From Paenibacillus amylolyticus (GTDB lineage Bacteria > Bacillota > Bacilli > Paenibacillales > Paenibacillaceae): a stretch of 64,000 nt of DNA. The stretch's first letter is position 1. Each line of letters opens with the position of its first letter. The notes under the pieces were generated by a model. That model was not told the origin of the DNA. It ran no database searches and saw only the letters and a program-made list of their open reading frames with translations. Of this stretch, positions 16,257 through 23,899 are shown in pieces. A program made the translations under genes and the position numbers. The stretch is taken from contig NZ_RIAS01000004.1 in the NCBI RefSeq assembly GCF_003719335.1, positions 248,001-312,000 of the forward strand, read 5' to 3'.

Positions 16257-17780
16257 ATGGAGACAGGATCAGCCCCTTTCCGCGAAGGAAAGACAGAACA
16301 CGAAACGCGACAAACCAAGATATGTATGTATTGCGGGGAGCGACGGCCTGCGTCGGAGTTTCGGCGTAGAACGGGAAGGCGTGCGAGTTCTGGAGCCAGA
16401 CGCGGAGCCTGTCGCCGTTGTCGTCAACTCGGTGTACGAGAACATCATAACCGTGATATGCGAGTGGCCCAGGCAACTCCATCTGTAATGCTTGAACGTC
16501 GTGGCCAAGATGGGATGGACAACCCTCGGGAAGACATGGCTTCATCTCCGGTGAAGAACGGACGGGAACGGAACGAGCAAATTACATCGCTGGAATCGGC
16601 CGCACGCATTGAACAGAGCCGTGATCTGGGGAAACACGTAGATACACATGAATTAGCAAGCAAGTTATCTTCTGAGGCTGGGGCTGTGCTGAAAAACCAG
16701 ATGGAGGAGGATGTAGCGATTGCTTCGGTTGCTACGTCTAGCCAGCGAAAAAAACGACGAAGACGGCGGAAAAAGAAGCCGTCAGACATGATAAGTGCTT
16801 ATGCCTCTGCTCAGGCAGAGAGCGAGGGTGAGGCATCCACCGATCTGCATGCGGTGGATGAAGGACCGCCGGGCGGGGAGCATCCGCCCGGGGATGTGCA
16901 TTCGCCAGGCGCAGCCGCTGCGAATGGCAAGGGCAGTGCACAGCGGGCGCGCAAGCGAGCTGCCGCTGCAGTTCCGGCCGCCGAGCCCGCGTCGGCGGCC
17001 CAAGCCCTGCTGCCGGCTGCGCCGCAAGGCCCGGCAGCAGGGCCAGCGCCTGTGGCTGCGGACGAACCGCCCGCAGCCCGGCGCAAACGCAAGCGGCGCC
17101 GCAAGCTTGCGGCCGCGCTCGCGCCCGGCGCAGGGCAGGCCCGCAGCGGAGCTGCTGAGGCCTCTGCGCCGGAGCCAGGGCTTGCCCGTGGCGATGCCAG
17201 CACGGGCAAGCCCAATGCGGCGGCGAAGGCAAAGCCAGCCGCCGCAGGGCGGGAGCCATCGCATGCCAGCCGCAGTCACGGGGCTGGCATGGATGGCCGT
17301 CCGCGGCGTCATCACGCGCCGCCGGCAGCGATTGATCCGGAAGATCCGGCTTCGCTCCGGACCAACCGTCAAGGCATGGTGCGCATGCGCGGCAAAACGG
17401 ACAAAGGACGCCGCTGGCATCAGGAAGTGGACATGGAACTTGCTGTTACACTGGTAAAGGAAAAAGCTGCTGTTGTAGTCAATCGGTATACCATTCGCCG
17501 ATTGTTCAGCAACAAGGATTTCAAGCGGTTTATTCTGGACCGCGACAAGTACACCTGTTACTTCTGTGGTTCCTACGGAGATACCATTGATCATCTTCTT
17601 CCACGGGCCAAAGGCGGGCATACAACACCGCTCAATTGTGTATGCGCCTGCAATCTGTGCAATCAATCCAAAGCGGCGATGGATGCGGATGAATTCATTC
17701 ATTCGGGCATCCCCGAATGGAATGCGGCCCATCAGGCAGAATTACTCGCCCTGGAGATACAGGAAACAGGATTGGAATAA
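16257..17780 (+). CDS. HNH endonuclease-like protein with GC-rich low-complexity middle
   Basis: A protein of about 507 residues in three parts. An N-terminal zinc-knuckle-like segment (CMYCGERRPASEF ... CRRCRQLG, about residues 21-58) comes first. Next is a long Ala/Pro/Gly/Arg-rich disordered region (about 160-385) encoded by strikingly GC-rich DNA (about 16860-17330). Last is a C-terminal HNH nuclease domain with CYFCGSYGDTIDHLLPRA, then NCVCACNLCNQSKAA (about 440-490). HNH domains of this type cut DNA using a divalent metal held by the DH motif, with zinc held by the CxxC pairs. ATG 16257 is favoured over GTG 16248 because GAGGTG (16245-16250) then sits 6 bases upstream. The biological role is not clear from context. 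Confidence 0.82.
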   Translation: METGSAPFREGKTEHETRQTKICMYCGERRPASEFRRRTGRRASSGARRGACRRCRQLGVREHHNRDMRVAQATPSVMLERRGQDGMDNPREDMASSPVKNGRERNEQITSLESAARIEQSRDLGKHVDTHELASKLSSEAGAVLKNQMEEDVAIASVATSSQRKKRRRRRKKKPSDMISAYASAQAESEGEASTDLHAVDEGPPGGEHPPGDVHSPGAAAANGKGSAQRARKRAAAAVPAAEPASAAQALLPAAPQGPAAGPAPVAADEPPAARRKRKRRRKLAAALAPGAGQARSGAAEASAPEPGLARGDASTGKPNAAAKAKPAAAGREPSHASRSHGAGMDGRPRRHHAPPAAIDPEDPASLRTNRQGMVRMRGKTDKGRRWHQEVDMELAVTLVKEKAAVVVNRYTIRRLFSNKDFKRFILDRDKYTCYFCGSYGDTIDHLLPRAKGGHTTPLNCVCACNLCNQSKAAMDADEFIHSGIPEWNAAHQAELLALEIQETGLE

Positions 17781-17827
17781 GCAAGAGACAAGCTATGCTC
17801 CTGAAGATTCAGGCGCTTTCATATGTG

Positions 17828-17863
17828 AAGCACATCCAGATGAATGATCAGGGTGTGCTTTTT
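17828..17863 (+). terminator. Rho-independent terminator after the HNH gene
   Basis: AAGCACA pairs with TGTGCTT around a loop of about 18 bases, followed by TTTTT. Well placed 50 bp after the stop codon. Confidence 0.75.
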
Positions 17864-18030
17864 GATTTGCTCTCCTATTTAAATATTTCTTCAAATTGAC
17901 AACGATGCCGCATGCCAATGTACGTTATACTTGGAGGGCGGCAGTCGAGTTGTTTTAAAACTGAACTGTACTGCTTTGATCAATGCTACCCGTTATTTTA
18001 CGAATGAAATAGATCGAATAGATTGGATGG

Positions 18031-18696
18031 ATGCGGATGACACCAGCAGCACTTGATATTATGTCATACATCACGGAGGAAAATATTCGGTTCTGGCTGG
18101 AGAAGTTTCGTTCTCTCGGTCCATTGCCGGGCATTTTGCTTACGTTTATGAAGTCATTTGTACCTCCGCTCCCAACGTTATTAATTGTGGGTGTGAACGG
18201 AGCGGTGTACGGGTTGTGGGCCGGATTTTTATACTCATGGATCGGCATGGTGCTTGGCTGCACCGTGACATTTCTGATCGTACGAGAGATCGGGAAGTCT
18301 GCTTTTGTGGAAAAGTGGGCACGTAAACCGCGTGTAAAGCGAAGCATGGTATGGATTCGCAGAAATGCATTCAGTTATGTGTTCCTGCTTAGCATTTTTC
18401 CGGTGGGACCGTTTGTCATTATTAATGTGGCTGCAGGTATTGCCCGAATGCGGTTGTTATCCTTCCTGCTGGCGGTGGGGCTGGGTAAAGGTATCATGAT
18501 TTTCTCTGTAACGTATATTGGTTCCAACGTAGAGCAGTTTCTGGATCATCCGGTACGTTGGATCGGCGTTGTGTTGTTCATTGCATTATCCTTGTGGGCG
18601 AGCCGGAAATTGGAACGTCACTTCACCCGGCTTAACCCCGATCAGGATGAACGACAACCAATACATCAGGCTTCAGAAAAATCGATTTCCTCATAA
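18031..18696 (+). CDS. VTT-domain (TVP38/TMEM64, DedA-related) membrane protein
   Basis: A 221-residue membrane protein with about five hydrophobic segments. The VTT core is recognisable in SFVPPLPTLLIVGVNGAVYG and GFLYSWIGMVLGCTVTFLIV, followed by RRNAFSYVFLLSIFPVGP, where the conserved Arg and re-entrant hairpins of the fold are found. Family members are linked to lipid scrambling and membrane homeostasis. The start is uncertain: ATG 18031 and 18037 are neighbours and no strong ribosome binding site is visible. The stop is followed at once by a broken gene remnant. Confidence 0.85.
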   Translation: MRMTPAALDIMSYITEENIRFWLEKFRSLGPLPGILLTFMKSFVPPLPTLLIVGVNGAVYGLWAGFLYSWIGMVLGCTVTFLIVREIGKSAFVEKWARKPRVKRSMVWIRRNAFSYVFLLSIFPVGPFVIINVAAGIARMRLLSFLLAVGLGKGIMIFSVTYIGSNVEQFLDHPVRWIGVVLFIALSLWASRKLERHFTRLNPDQDERQPIHQASEKSISS

Positions 18697-18702
18697 ACTT
18701 AG

Positions 18703-18837
18703 CCAAGCAAACAGCATGTCGGAGACTCCTTTATCGAATACCGGGTACGTCAACTTGTACTACAAGGTAAGCTGGATATGGAGGGCAGCCCGCGTGCCAT
18801 GCGTTTCTATCGTGTTCGAATATCAGGGGGAATGTAG
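18703..18837 (+). pseudogene. Remnant of a DUF1835/DUF3658-type C-terminus
   Basis: In the frame ending at TAG 18835-18837 the translation reads HVGDSFIEYRVRQLVLQGKL then DMEGSPRAMRFYRVRIS. To my eye this is the conserved C-terminal signature (GDxFxEYRxRxLI ... EGxLxxMRFYxV) of DUF3658, usually the tail of DUF1835 proteins. The frame is closed upstream by TAG at 18700-18702 and has no start or N-terminal domain, so only the tail survives. No hallmark of an insertion is seen at the break. Confidence 0.6.
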
Positions 18838-18860
18838 CTCCATTCGGAAATCTCCCCCTG
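18824..18860. terminator. Bidirectional terminator upstream of the cupin gene end
   Basis: CAGGGGG (18824-18830) pairs with CCCCCTG (18854-18860), followed by TTTAT on the plus strand. It separates the plus-strand VTT gene and remnant from the minus-strand cupin gene. Confidence 0.6.
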
Positions 18861-18889
18861 TTTATGAAGGTATAAAACACGACTACAAC

Positions 18890-19414
18890 TCAAATCCTGC
18901 GATTGAGCCATAGCTTGGTTAGAGGTCCGCCTTCCCCATACACCGGGTCTGTGCGAGGTACAGGAACCTCTAAAATCTCTTGTAACACCTTAGGCCGCTC
19001 CCCTGGTTTGCCTGTACGTGTGTTGTAACGCATACCTCCAGGATAAGCTCCCGCGATTCGAAAATCGGGACTGGCCTCCAGGCGTTTATGGCCGGTTCCG
19101 GCAGGCAATACAACGACGTCACCACTCTCCAGATAGACCTTCTTTCCGTTCTCACCGCCTATAATTAAATTCACAAATCCACTCATTACCGCAAGCGCCT
19201 CGTGTGCATTGCTGTGGTAATGATGATAATCATATACCCCGTTGATCCAGCTATTGCCCCAGCCGTTCCGGTTCAAGTTGGATTCGGCACGGGTAGGCTC
19301 GGTCCGCCAGACTCCTTGGTATAGAAGTACTGGCAGATGCGGATTGTTCGGAATGACTCCGTCGTCCTGAAAATTCATAGACTGGATATCGCTATCTTGC
19401 CTTGGATCTCTCAT
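18890..19414 (-). CDS. Cupin-domain protein
   Basis: A 174-residue single-cupin protein. Motif 1 is YDYHHYHSNAHEALAVMSG (metal-binding His residues and Glu, about residues 62-80), and motif 2 is GDVVVLPAGTGHKRLE with the last metal His. C-terminal segment VPVPRTDPVYGEGGPLTKLW is typical of YjlB-like cupins. Probably a cytosolic metal-dependent enzyme or sensor; the reaction is unknown. The ATG at 19414 is preceded by GGAAAGAGGTGA. Divergent from the epimerase gene, with a palindromic site between them. Confidence 0.87.
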   Translation of the reverse strand: MRDPRQDSDIQSMNFQDDGVIPNNPHLPVLLYQGVWRTEPTRAESNLNRNGWGNSWINGVYDYHHYHSNAHEALAVMSGFVNLIIGGENGKKVYLESGDVVVLPAGTGHKRLEASPDFRIAGAYPGGMRYNTRTGKPGERPKVLQEILEVPVPRTDPVYGEGGPLTKLWLNRRI

Positions 19415-19475
19415 TTTAGTTCACCTCTTTCCATGTATTAACCTTTCAAGGAATAAAGGAACAAAAAATATTTGT

Positions 19476-19500
19476 AAAATGATACAAAATGTATCATTTT
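19476..19500. promoter_or_regulatory. 25-bp palindromic operator in the cupin/epimerase divergent region
   Basis: AAAATGATACA (19476-19486) and TGTATCATTTT (19490-19500) are perfect 11-base inverted arms around AAA. It lies 60-70 bp from both divergent start codons, just upstream of a possible -10 (TATACT near 19507). This looks like a TetR- or MerR-class operator; the regulator is not in the window. Confidence 0.6.
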
Positions 19501-19568
19501 CAGGTTATACTCGATACAGACATTCTCTTTAAAGCGCCCGATGAAAACAATGAATAGGGGGAAAATAT

Positions 19569-20570
19569 GTGAACATTGTGGTTACAGGAGCTTCAGGATT
19601 TGTTGGATTTAATCTTGCACAATTTTTGGCGCAAAAGGGACATCAGGTCACTTTACTCGATCAGGATGACTATTGTCAGAGACTTGTTCACCGACCACCA
19701 TTGCACGATATGCCATTCATCAAGTGTAACCTTGCTAAAGACAATATTCATTTGCCCCCCAACACCGATTGCATCATTCATCTTGCCGCCATGCCTCACG
19801 TCGACTATTCATATCATCAGCCCGCAGAGGTATTTCGCAATAATACTCTCAGTACACAAGCTATCCTGCAATATGCTGCCGATCACGACATTCCTCTTTT
19901 ACTCGCTTCGTCCGTTGAAGTGTACGGTGGCGAATGGGGCAGAGTTTACAACGAATCAGATCCTTATGCACCAGTCTCCCCTTATTCTGCCTCGAAAGTT
20001 GCCTGCGAGACACTAGCTCAATCCTACGCTCAATGTTATCAACTTCCGGTGAAAACATTCCGTCTGACCAATTTGTACGGGCCATGGCAAGTGCCTGATC
20101 GCATTATTCCGCGTAACTTAGGGCGCATGCTGGATGGATTGCCACTGGATATTCAGGGATCAGCTGTACGTGATTTTCTGTATATCGATGATGCGCTGCG
20201 AGCGATCGAGCAGATTATGACTCATGGTCAAGATGGACAGACCTATAACATCTCTACCGGTATTGGAACGACAATGCAAGAGATTGGGATGTTGCTGGAG
20301 CCTCTCGATCGATCAGCAACAGCGAAGGAGATAAGGGAACTGGAACCTACACAATCCAGGGGTTCTAGCTTGGTTGTTCACTCCGGCAAGCTGCGCGCAG
20401 CGTTTGGCTGGTATCCTCAGACTACATTGGAGCAGGGACTGGAGAAAACATTCCACTGGTACCAGGAGCATGCCGACTGGGTCAGGTTATTCAACCGGGA
20501 GTATCATACGACGCGTACAAGTCGCAGCTTTATCATTGATATGGCACGGTATTCCGTACCAGCGATATAA
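19569..20570 (+). CDS. NAD-dependent epimerase/dehydratase (extended SDR)
   Basis: A 333-residue extended short-chain dehydrogenase. It has the N-terminal NAD-binding GASGFVGFNLAQFL, the catalytic Ser with SSVEVYGG, the YSASK catalytic Tyr-Lys pair (about residues 139-143), and the substrate-side RLTNLYGPWQ and RDFLYIDDALRAI motifs of UDP-sugar epimerases/dehydratases. Substrate is unknown because no nucleotide-sugar genes are adjacent. The GTG at 19569 follows AGGGGGAAA and gives the expected MNIVVTGASG start. The C-terminal 40 residues (from EHADWVRLF) extend past the usual end. Confidence 0.9.
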   Translation: MNIVVTGASGFVGFNLAQFLAQKGHQVTLLDQDDYCQRLVHRPPLHDMPFIKCNLAKDNIHLPPNTDCIIHLAAMPHVDYSYHQPAEVFRNNTLSTQAILQYAADHDIPLLLASSVEVYGGEWGRVYNESDPYAPVSPYSASKVACETLAQSYAQCYQLPVKTFRLTNLYGPWQVPDRIIPRNLGRMLDGLPLDIQGSAVRDFLYIDDALRAIEQIMTHGQDGQTYNISTGIGTTMQEIGMLLEPLDRSATAKEIRELEPTQSRGSSLVVHSGKLRAAFGWYPQTTLEQGLEKTFHWYQEHADWVRLFNREYHTTRTSRSFIIDMARYSVPAI

Positions 20571-20580
20571 AAACAAAAAA

Positions 20581-20626
20581 AAGCCAGGGAAGGGTGGTTG
20601 TTCGGCACCTTCCTTGGCTTTTTTTT
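20581..20626 (+). terminator. Strong Rho-independent terminator
   Basis: AAGCCAGGGAAGG pairs with CCTTCCTTGGCTT (one G-U pair), followed by eight T residues. It ends the epimerase transcript. Confidence 0.93.
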
Positions 20627-20768
20627 GCGCCCCCGCCATGAGATATAGGTGTTCGGAATGGACCCGAACGAATGGAGCCTAAATTTCGACGGTTAAGCTG
20701 GTTTGCCACTCTTTGCGATCTTCACGCAAGGAGCGTAAAGATTATCCGAGAATGCAAGCCTGAATGCA

Positions 20769-20945
20769 TTATTCGTGATGTTTTTTCACATCAGCCACTT
20801 TATCTTGAACGGCCCCTTTGGCCTTATCCATTTTACCCTCAGCCTGAAGTGACTTGTTGTTCGTCGCGTTACCGATCTGATCCTTCACTTCGCCTTTGGC
20901 CTTGTTAATGCCTGCTTTAATTTTATCGCCAGTTGAATTACTCAT
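20769..20945 (-). CDS. csbD: CsbD family general stress protein
   Basis: A 58-residue, highly charged small protein: MSNSTGDKIKAGINKAKGEV followed by repeated KxKG/GKxDKAKGxVQDK segments, the CsbD-fold signature. Members are abundant stress proteins of unknown mechanism. ATG 20945 is the start because AAGGAGAT sits 7 bases upstream; the frame's outer ATG at 20954 overlaps that site. A sigma-B-like promoter is visible upstream, matching the known general-stress control of csbD in Bacillus subtilis. Confidence 0.93.
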   Translation of the reverse strand: MSNSTGDKIKAGINKAKGEVKDQIGNATNNKSLQAEGKMDKAKGAVQDKVADVKKHHE

Positions 20946-20981
20946 ATCGAACATCTCCTTCGTTGTCTGGTGTAGTCCTTA

Positions 20982-21007
20982 TTAACCGGGCTGAAGATAA
21001 TCTAAAC
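20982..21007 (-). promoter_or_regulatory. Possible sigma-B-type promoter for csbD
   Basis: On the minus strand GTTTAG (21002-21007) and GGTTAA (20982-20987) are 14 bases apart, close to the GTTT-N13-15-GGGTAT pattern of sigma-B promoters and about 40 bases from the csbD start. The -10 match is partial. Confidence 0.4.
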
Positions 21008-21410
21008 GTTCACGCGCAGAATCCATTTCAAAATGGTTTTGGCAAGTTGTCAGATTTCATGTCTTTGTGAAGTCATCTAAGAATGGGTCTGGACGGCTGG
21101 AGATTGTCGCGAACTTTCGTTGGGGTCATTCGTTTTTGCATTCTCATTCGAAAAGGTCCATACTTGCTTGAGTACGATGTTTGAACCTAGAGAATAAGGC
21201 TGGGGCTATCGCTGCATAATAACCAAAGTGACCAAATTCGTTGCATGAACGATATATTTTTGGAAATCCATTCCTGAAAAAACGTTCAATATGCACTTTC
21301 ATATGTGCTTTTCGTACATATGGTTTGTTGTGATCATGTCTTAATACCACATATGGTAGCTCGTGGCGTTTGGAAAAGAAATATGACTTGTCGGGACAAG
21401 CCAGCGCGCC
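21008..21410. other. Intergenic stretch without a supported gene
   Basis: A frame of 68 codons exists on the minus strand (21144-21350) but it has no ribosome binding site and no family resemblance. I see nothing else here apart from the approach to the promoter at 21411. Confidence 0.4.
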
Positions 21411-21438
21411 TTGACAAAAAAATCGATTTTGTTACAAT
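21411..21438 (+). promoter_or_regulatory. Strong sigma-A promoter of the DUF1641/NADH dehydrogenase operon
   Basis: TTGACA (21411-21416) and TACAAT (21433-21438) are spaced by 16 bases. Transcription would start near 21445, leaving an untranslated leader of about 290 bases. Confidence 0.7.
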
Positions 21439-21444
21439 GTTCAC

Positions 21445-21733
21445 AATATCTTCACAAGTGTAAAAAATTTCTTTTTCATGTTCATGTGTAAGAGGTGTAA
21501 TATAAGGGTATAGAGTTCGGTTTCGGCCTGCTTGTCGTTTTGTGCGTCAACATGTGTTGTGCGCAACAGACCCAACATACCATGCATACGTGAGAGTGGT
21601 CTTTGGCTGCGCTTATCCTAATGTGTGAAATTTGGTACATTTAGTGTATTGATGTATTTGTGGTTCGGCTCAGCTTGACAGGCATCATGAAAGTCGCGGA
21701 CTTCTATCCCAAAGTAAAGGAGGACTTTCTCTT
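21445..21733 (+). other. Long untranslated leader of the DUF1641/NADH dehydrogenase operon
   Basis: About 290 bases lie between the strong promoter and the first gene. There is a small TGTTG-TGCG-CAACA hairpin near 21556 and several TGTGAA/TTCACA half-sites that could belong to a redox regulator. No known riboswitch class is recognised and no leader peptide with a good ribosome binding site is seen. Confidence 0.4.
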
Positions 21734-22171
21734 ATGTCACAATCGCCTACTCAACAAGAGGTGCCAGTAACAGAAGGCGCTGAGCGCCAGTCCCTGGACG
21801 TACTGGATCAACTGATGAAGCCTGAGGTACAGGAGTCTCTAACTGTATTGGTGGAGAACCTGCCTAAATTGGCTGAAATGGTTACAGCAATGACGAAAGC
21901 TTACGACTTCGCGCAAGGTATCGCTACAGACAAAGTTCTGATCAGCGACACAATGAGTGCAATGGGTGAGTTCGCTAAACCTGTTGTAGACAAAGCTAAA
22001 GGTGTAGCTTCTGCTGCCATCGAGGCAAATGACCGTGCGCAAACCGAACAATCTTCGGTTGGCCTGTTCGCTATGCTCAAAATGCTTAAAGATCCAAACG
22101 TACAACAAACGCTTCGTTTTGCTCAATCTTTCCTGAGCATCCTGAACGAGCGTGGGCAAACGAAACGTTAA
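21734..22171 (+). CDS. DUF1641 domain protein (YrhD-like)
   Basis: A 145-residue helical protein. The DUF1641 core is seen in QLMKPEVQESLTVLVENLPK and in the C-terminal LKMLKDPNVQQTLRFAQSFL. The family is commonly found beside formate dehydrogenase or NADH dehydrogenase-like flavoproteins and may be an adaptor; its mechanism is unknown. The ribosome binding site AAAGGAGGA is near ideal and codon use (GTA, CGT, GCT, AAC) indicates high expression. It is 25 bp upstream of the NADH dehydrogenase in one operon. Confidence 0.9.
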   Translation: MSQSPTQQEVPVTEGAERQSLDVLDQLMKPEVQESLTVLVENLPKLAEMVTAMTKAYDFAQGIATDKVLISDTMSAMGEFAKPVVDKAKGVASAAIEANDRAQTEQSSVGLFAMLKMLKDPNVQQTLRFAQSFLSILNERGQTKR

Positions 22172-22196
22172 GACTTAGAAAGAACGGAGGATGGAT

Positions 22197-23378
22197 ATGT
22201 CGAAGCAAATTTTGATCTTGGGTGGAGGATACGGCGGTCTGTTGACTGCGCTGACTGCGCGTCAATACTTGACTCCGGAAGAAGCGACAATTACAGTCGT
22301 GAACCGTTACCCTACACACCAAATTATTACGGAACTGCACCGTCTTGCTGCAGGAAGCATTGCTGAGCAAGCTGTTGCTCTCCCGCTTGAAAAATTGCTG
22401 CGTGGTAAAGATGTGAACCTGAAAATCGATACGGTGGATACAATCAAGCCTGACGAGAAAAAAGTTCTCATGACTAGCGGCTCCACATACTCTTACGATG
22501 CACTCGTCGTTGCCCTCGGCAGCGAAACTGCATTCTTCGGAATTCCGGGACTGCAGGAGTACAGCTTCACACTCAAATCGGTTAGCGATGCAAACCGTAT
22601 TCGTGCACACGTTGAAGCACGTCTGGATGCTTACAAACAATCCGGCAACAAAGCAGACGCAACGTTTGTTATTGGTGGCGGCGGTTTGACAGGTATCGAG
22701 CTTGTTGGTGAATTCGCTGACCTTCTGCCAGGCGTATGCCAACAGAAAGGTATCGATTTCAATGATATCTCCCTGTACACTGTAGAAGCAGGCCCGTCTA
22801 TTCTGGCTGGTTTCCCGCCAGAACTGGTTGATCGTGCAAAATCCAGTCTCGAAAAACGCGGCGTTAACTTCATTGTTGGCGTAGCGATTACTGAGATGAA
22901 AGAAAACGAAGTATTGCTGAAAGACGGCAGCTCGATCCCTACGAACACACTCGTATGGACAGGTGGCGTACAAGGTAATGCGGTTGTTGCGAACAGTGGA
23001 ATCGAAGTGGATCGCGGCCGTGCAAAAGTAACGGAAGTACTGCAATCCACATCTCACAAAGATGTGTTTGTTGCTGGTGACAGCGCAGTAGTCTTCCCTA
23101 GCGAAGGTGCTCGTCCGTACCCTCCAACAGCACAATTGGCTTGGCAAATGGGTGAAACCATTGGTCACAACCTGGGCGTAATGTTCAAAGGTGGCGCAAT
23201 GGAATCCTTCTCGCCAATCTTCTCCGGTACACTCGGAAGTTTGGGTCGTAAAGACGCTGTCGGCATGATCGGTGGCAACCAAACTCGTCTGAAAGGTCTG
23301 CCTGCAACCATGATGAAAGAAGCAAGTAACATCCGTTACCTGTCCCACATCCATGGCTTGTTCGCACTGGCTTATTAA
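22197..23378 (+). CDS. Type II NADH dehydrogenase-like FAD oxidoreductase
   Basis: A 393-residue pyridine nucleotide-disulfide-fold flavoprotein. It has the N-terminal FAD-binding MSKQILILGGGYGGL, a second NAD(P)-binding glycine motif in VIGGGGLTGIELVGE (about residue 158), and the FAD-binding DVFVAGDSA near the C-terminus. It lacks redox-active cysteines. This fits NDH-2/YumB-YutJ-like enzymes that pass electrons from NADH to quinone at the membrane face. ATG 22197 follows GGAGG by 6 bases; the in-frame ATG at 22191 touches that site. Codon use is strongly biased, suggesting an abundant protein. Operon with DUF1641; terminator follows. Confidence 0.92.
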   Translation: MSKQILILGGGYGGLLTALTARQYLTPEEATITVVNRYPTHQIITELHRLAAGSIAEQAVALPLEKLLRGKDVNLKIDTVDTIKPDEKKVLMTSGSTYSYDALVVALGSETAFFGIPGLQEYSFTLKSVSDANRIRAHVEARLDAYKQSGNKADATFVIGGGGLTGIELVGEFADLLPGVCQQKGIDFNDISLYTVEAGPSILAGFPPELVDRAKSSLEKRGVNFIVGVAITEMKENEVLLKDGSSIPTNTLVWTGGVQGNAVVANSGIEVDRGRAKVTEVLQSTSHKDVFVAGDSAVVFPSEGARPYPPTAQLAWQMGETIGHNLGVMFKGGAMESFSPIFSGTLGSLGRKDAVGMIGGNQTRLKGLPATMMKEASNIRYLSHIHGLFALAY

Positions 23379-23395
23379 TCTATAGCACTAACGTT

Positions 23396-23424
23396 AAAGG
23401 GCGCCCACTGGGCGTCCTTTTTTT
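23396..23424 (+). terminator. Rho-independent terminator after the NADH dehydrogenase
   Basis: AAGG-GCGCCC pairs with GGGCGT-CCTT around a three-base loop, followed by seven T residues. Confidence 0.9.
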
Positions 23425-23484
23425 GTTATGCTCTTCTGGACTTGAACTTGCTTGATATGATCTAAGTAAGAGGAGAGATGCTTC

Positions 23485-23574
23485 ATGCAGATGGTAAGCG
23501 AAGCACTGGAGATACTCACAGGTATGAACACAAGGCTTTATACAGATATTAAACGGAACGTCCGGAACCGATAG
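23485..23574 (+). CDS. Possible 29-residue small protein
   Basis: ATG 23485 follows AGGAGAG by 7 bases and opens 29 codons to TAG 23572-23574, giving MQMVSEALEILTGMNTRLYT and a basic tail. No family resemblance. The remainder of the gap up to 23899 shows a second short frame without a ribosome binding site and nothing else. Weak call. Confidence 0.25.
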   Translation: MQMVSEALEILTGMNTRLYTDIKRNVRNR

Positions 23575-23899
23575 GAGCCTGAAAGAAAACGAAAACAGAA
23601 GTGATAGTAGGAGAGACATTAGAAGCGAAGATAGGCAATAGTGAAGATAGGCGGGGGCTCCTTTATCATGAGCAGGACAGTACGTGCGCGTTCCAAAGAA
23701 TTCTGTTGGTATAACGTATTACGATATATCACGGACCCAAGATGTGTAGGGTTTAGCGACTCAGCCAGCGCTTAAAAGCAGCCGCTTTCGTTTAAAAGAT
23801 AGGATGAGGCTTTCATTAGAGTCTATAAGATAAACAAAGATATAGCAGACAGGGAGCAATGATATCGCTCTTTTGCGCAACCCGAGAGGAGAATGAATT

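Noticed and set aside
16782..17732. Long open frames on several strands over the HNH gene
   Set aside because: Consequence of very high GC content; products are Arg/Ala/Pro-rich and lack domains.
21144..21350. 68-codon minus-strand frame between csbD and DUF1641
   Set aside because: No ribosome binding site, no domain and unusual composition.
21445..21733. Riboswitch or T-box in the long leader before DUF1641
   Set aside because: No conserved core of a known riboswitch or T-box motif could be recognised, and no terminator precedes the gene.
22086..23354. 422-codon open frame antisense to the NADH dehydrogenase gene
   Set aside because: It is a shadow caused by strong codon bias of the sense gene; its product is Cys/Phe/His-rich with no domain, and there is no ribosome binding site.
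23668..23775. 35-codon frame starting MSRTVRARSKEF
   Set aside because: No ribosome binding site and no similarity; treated as chance.
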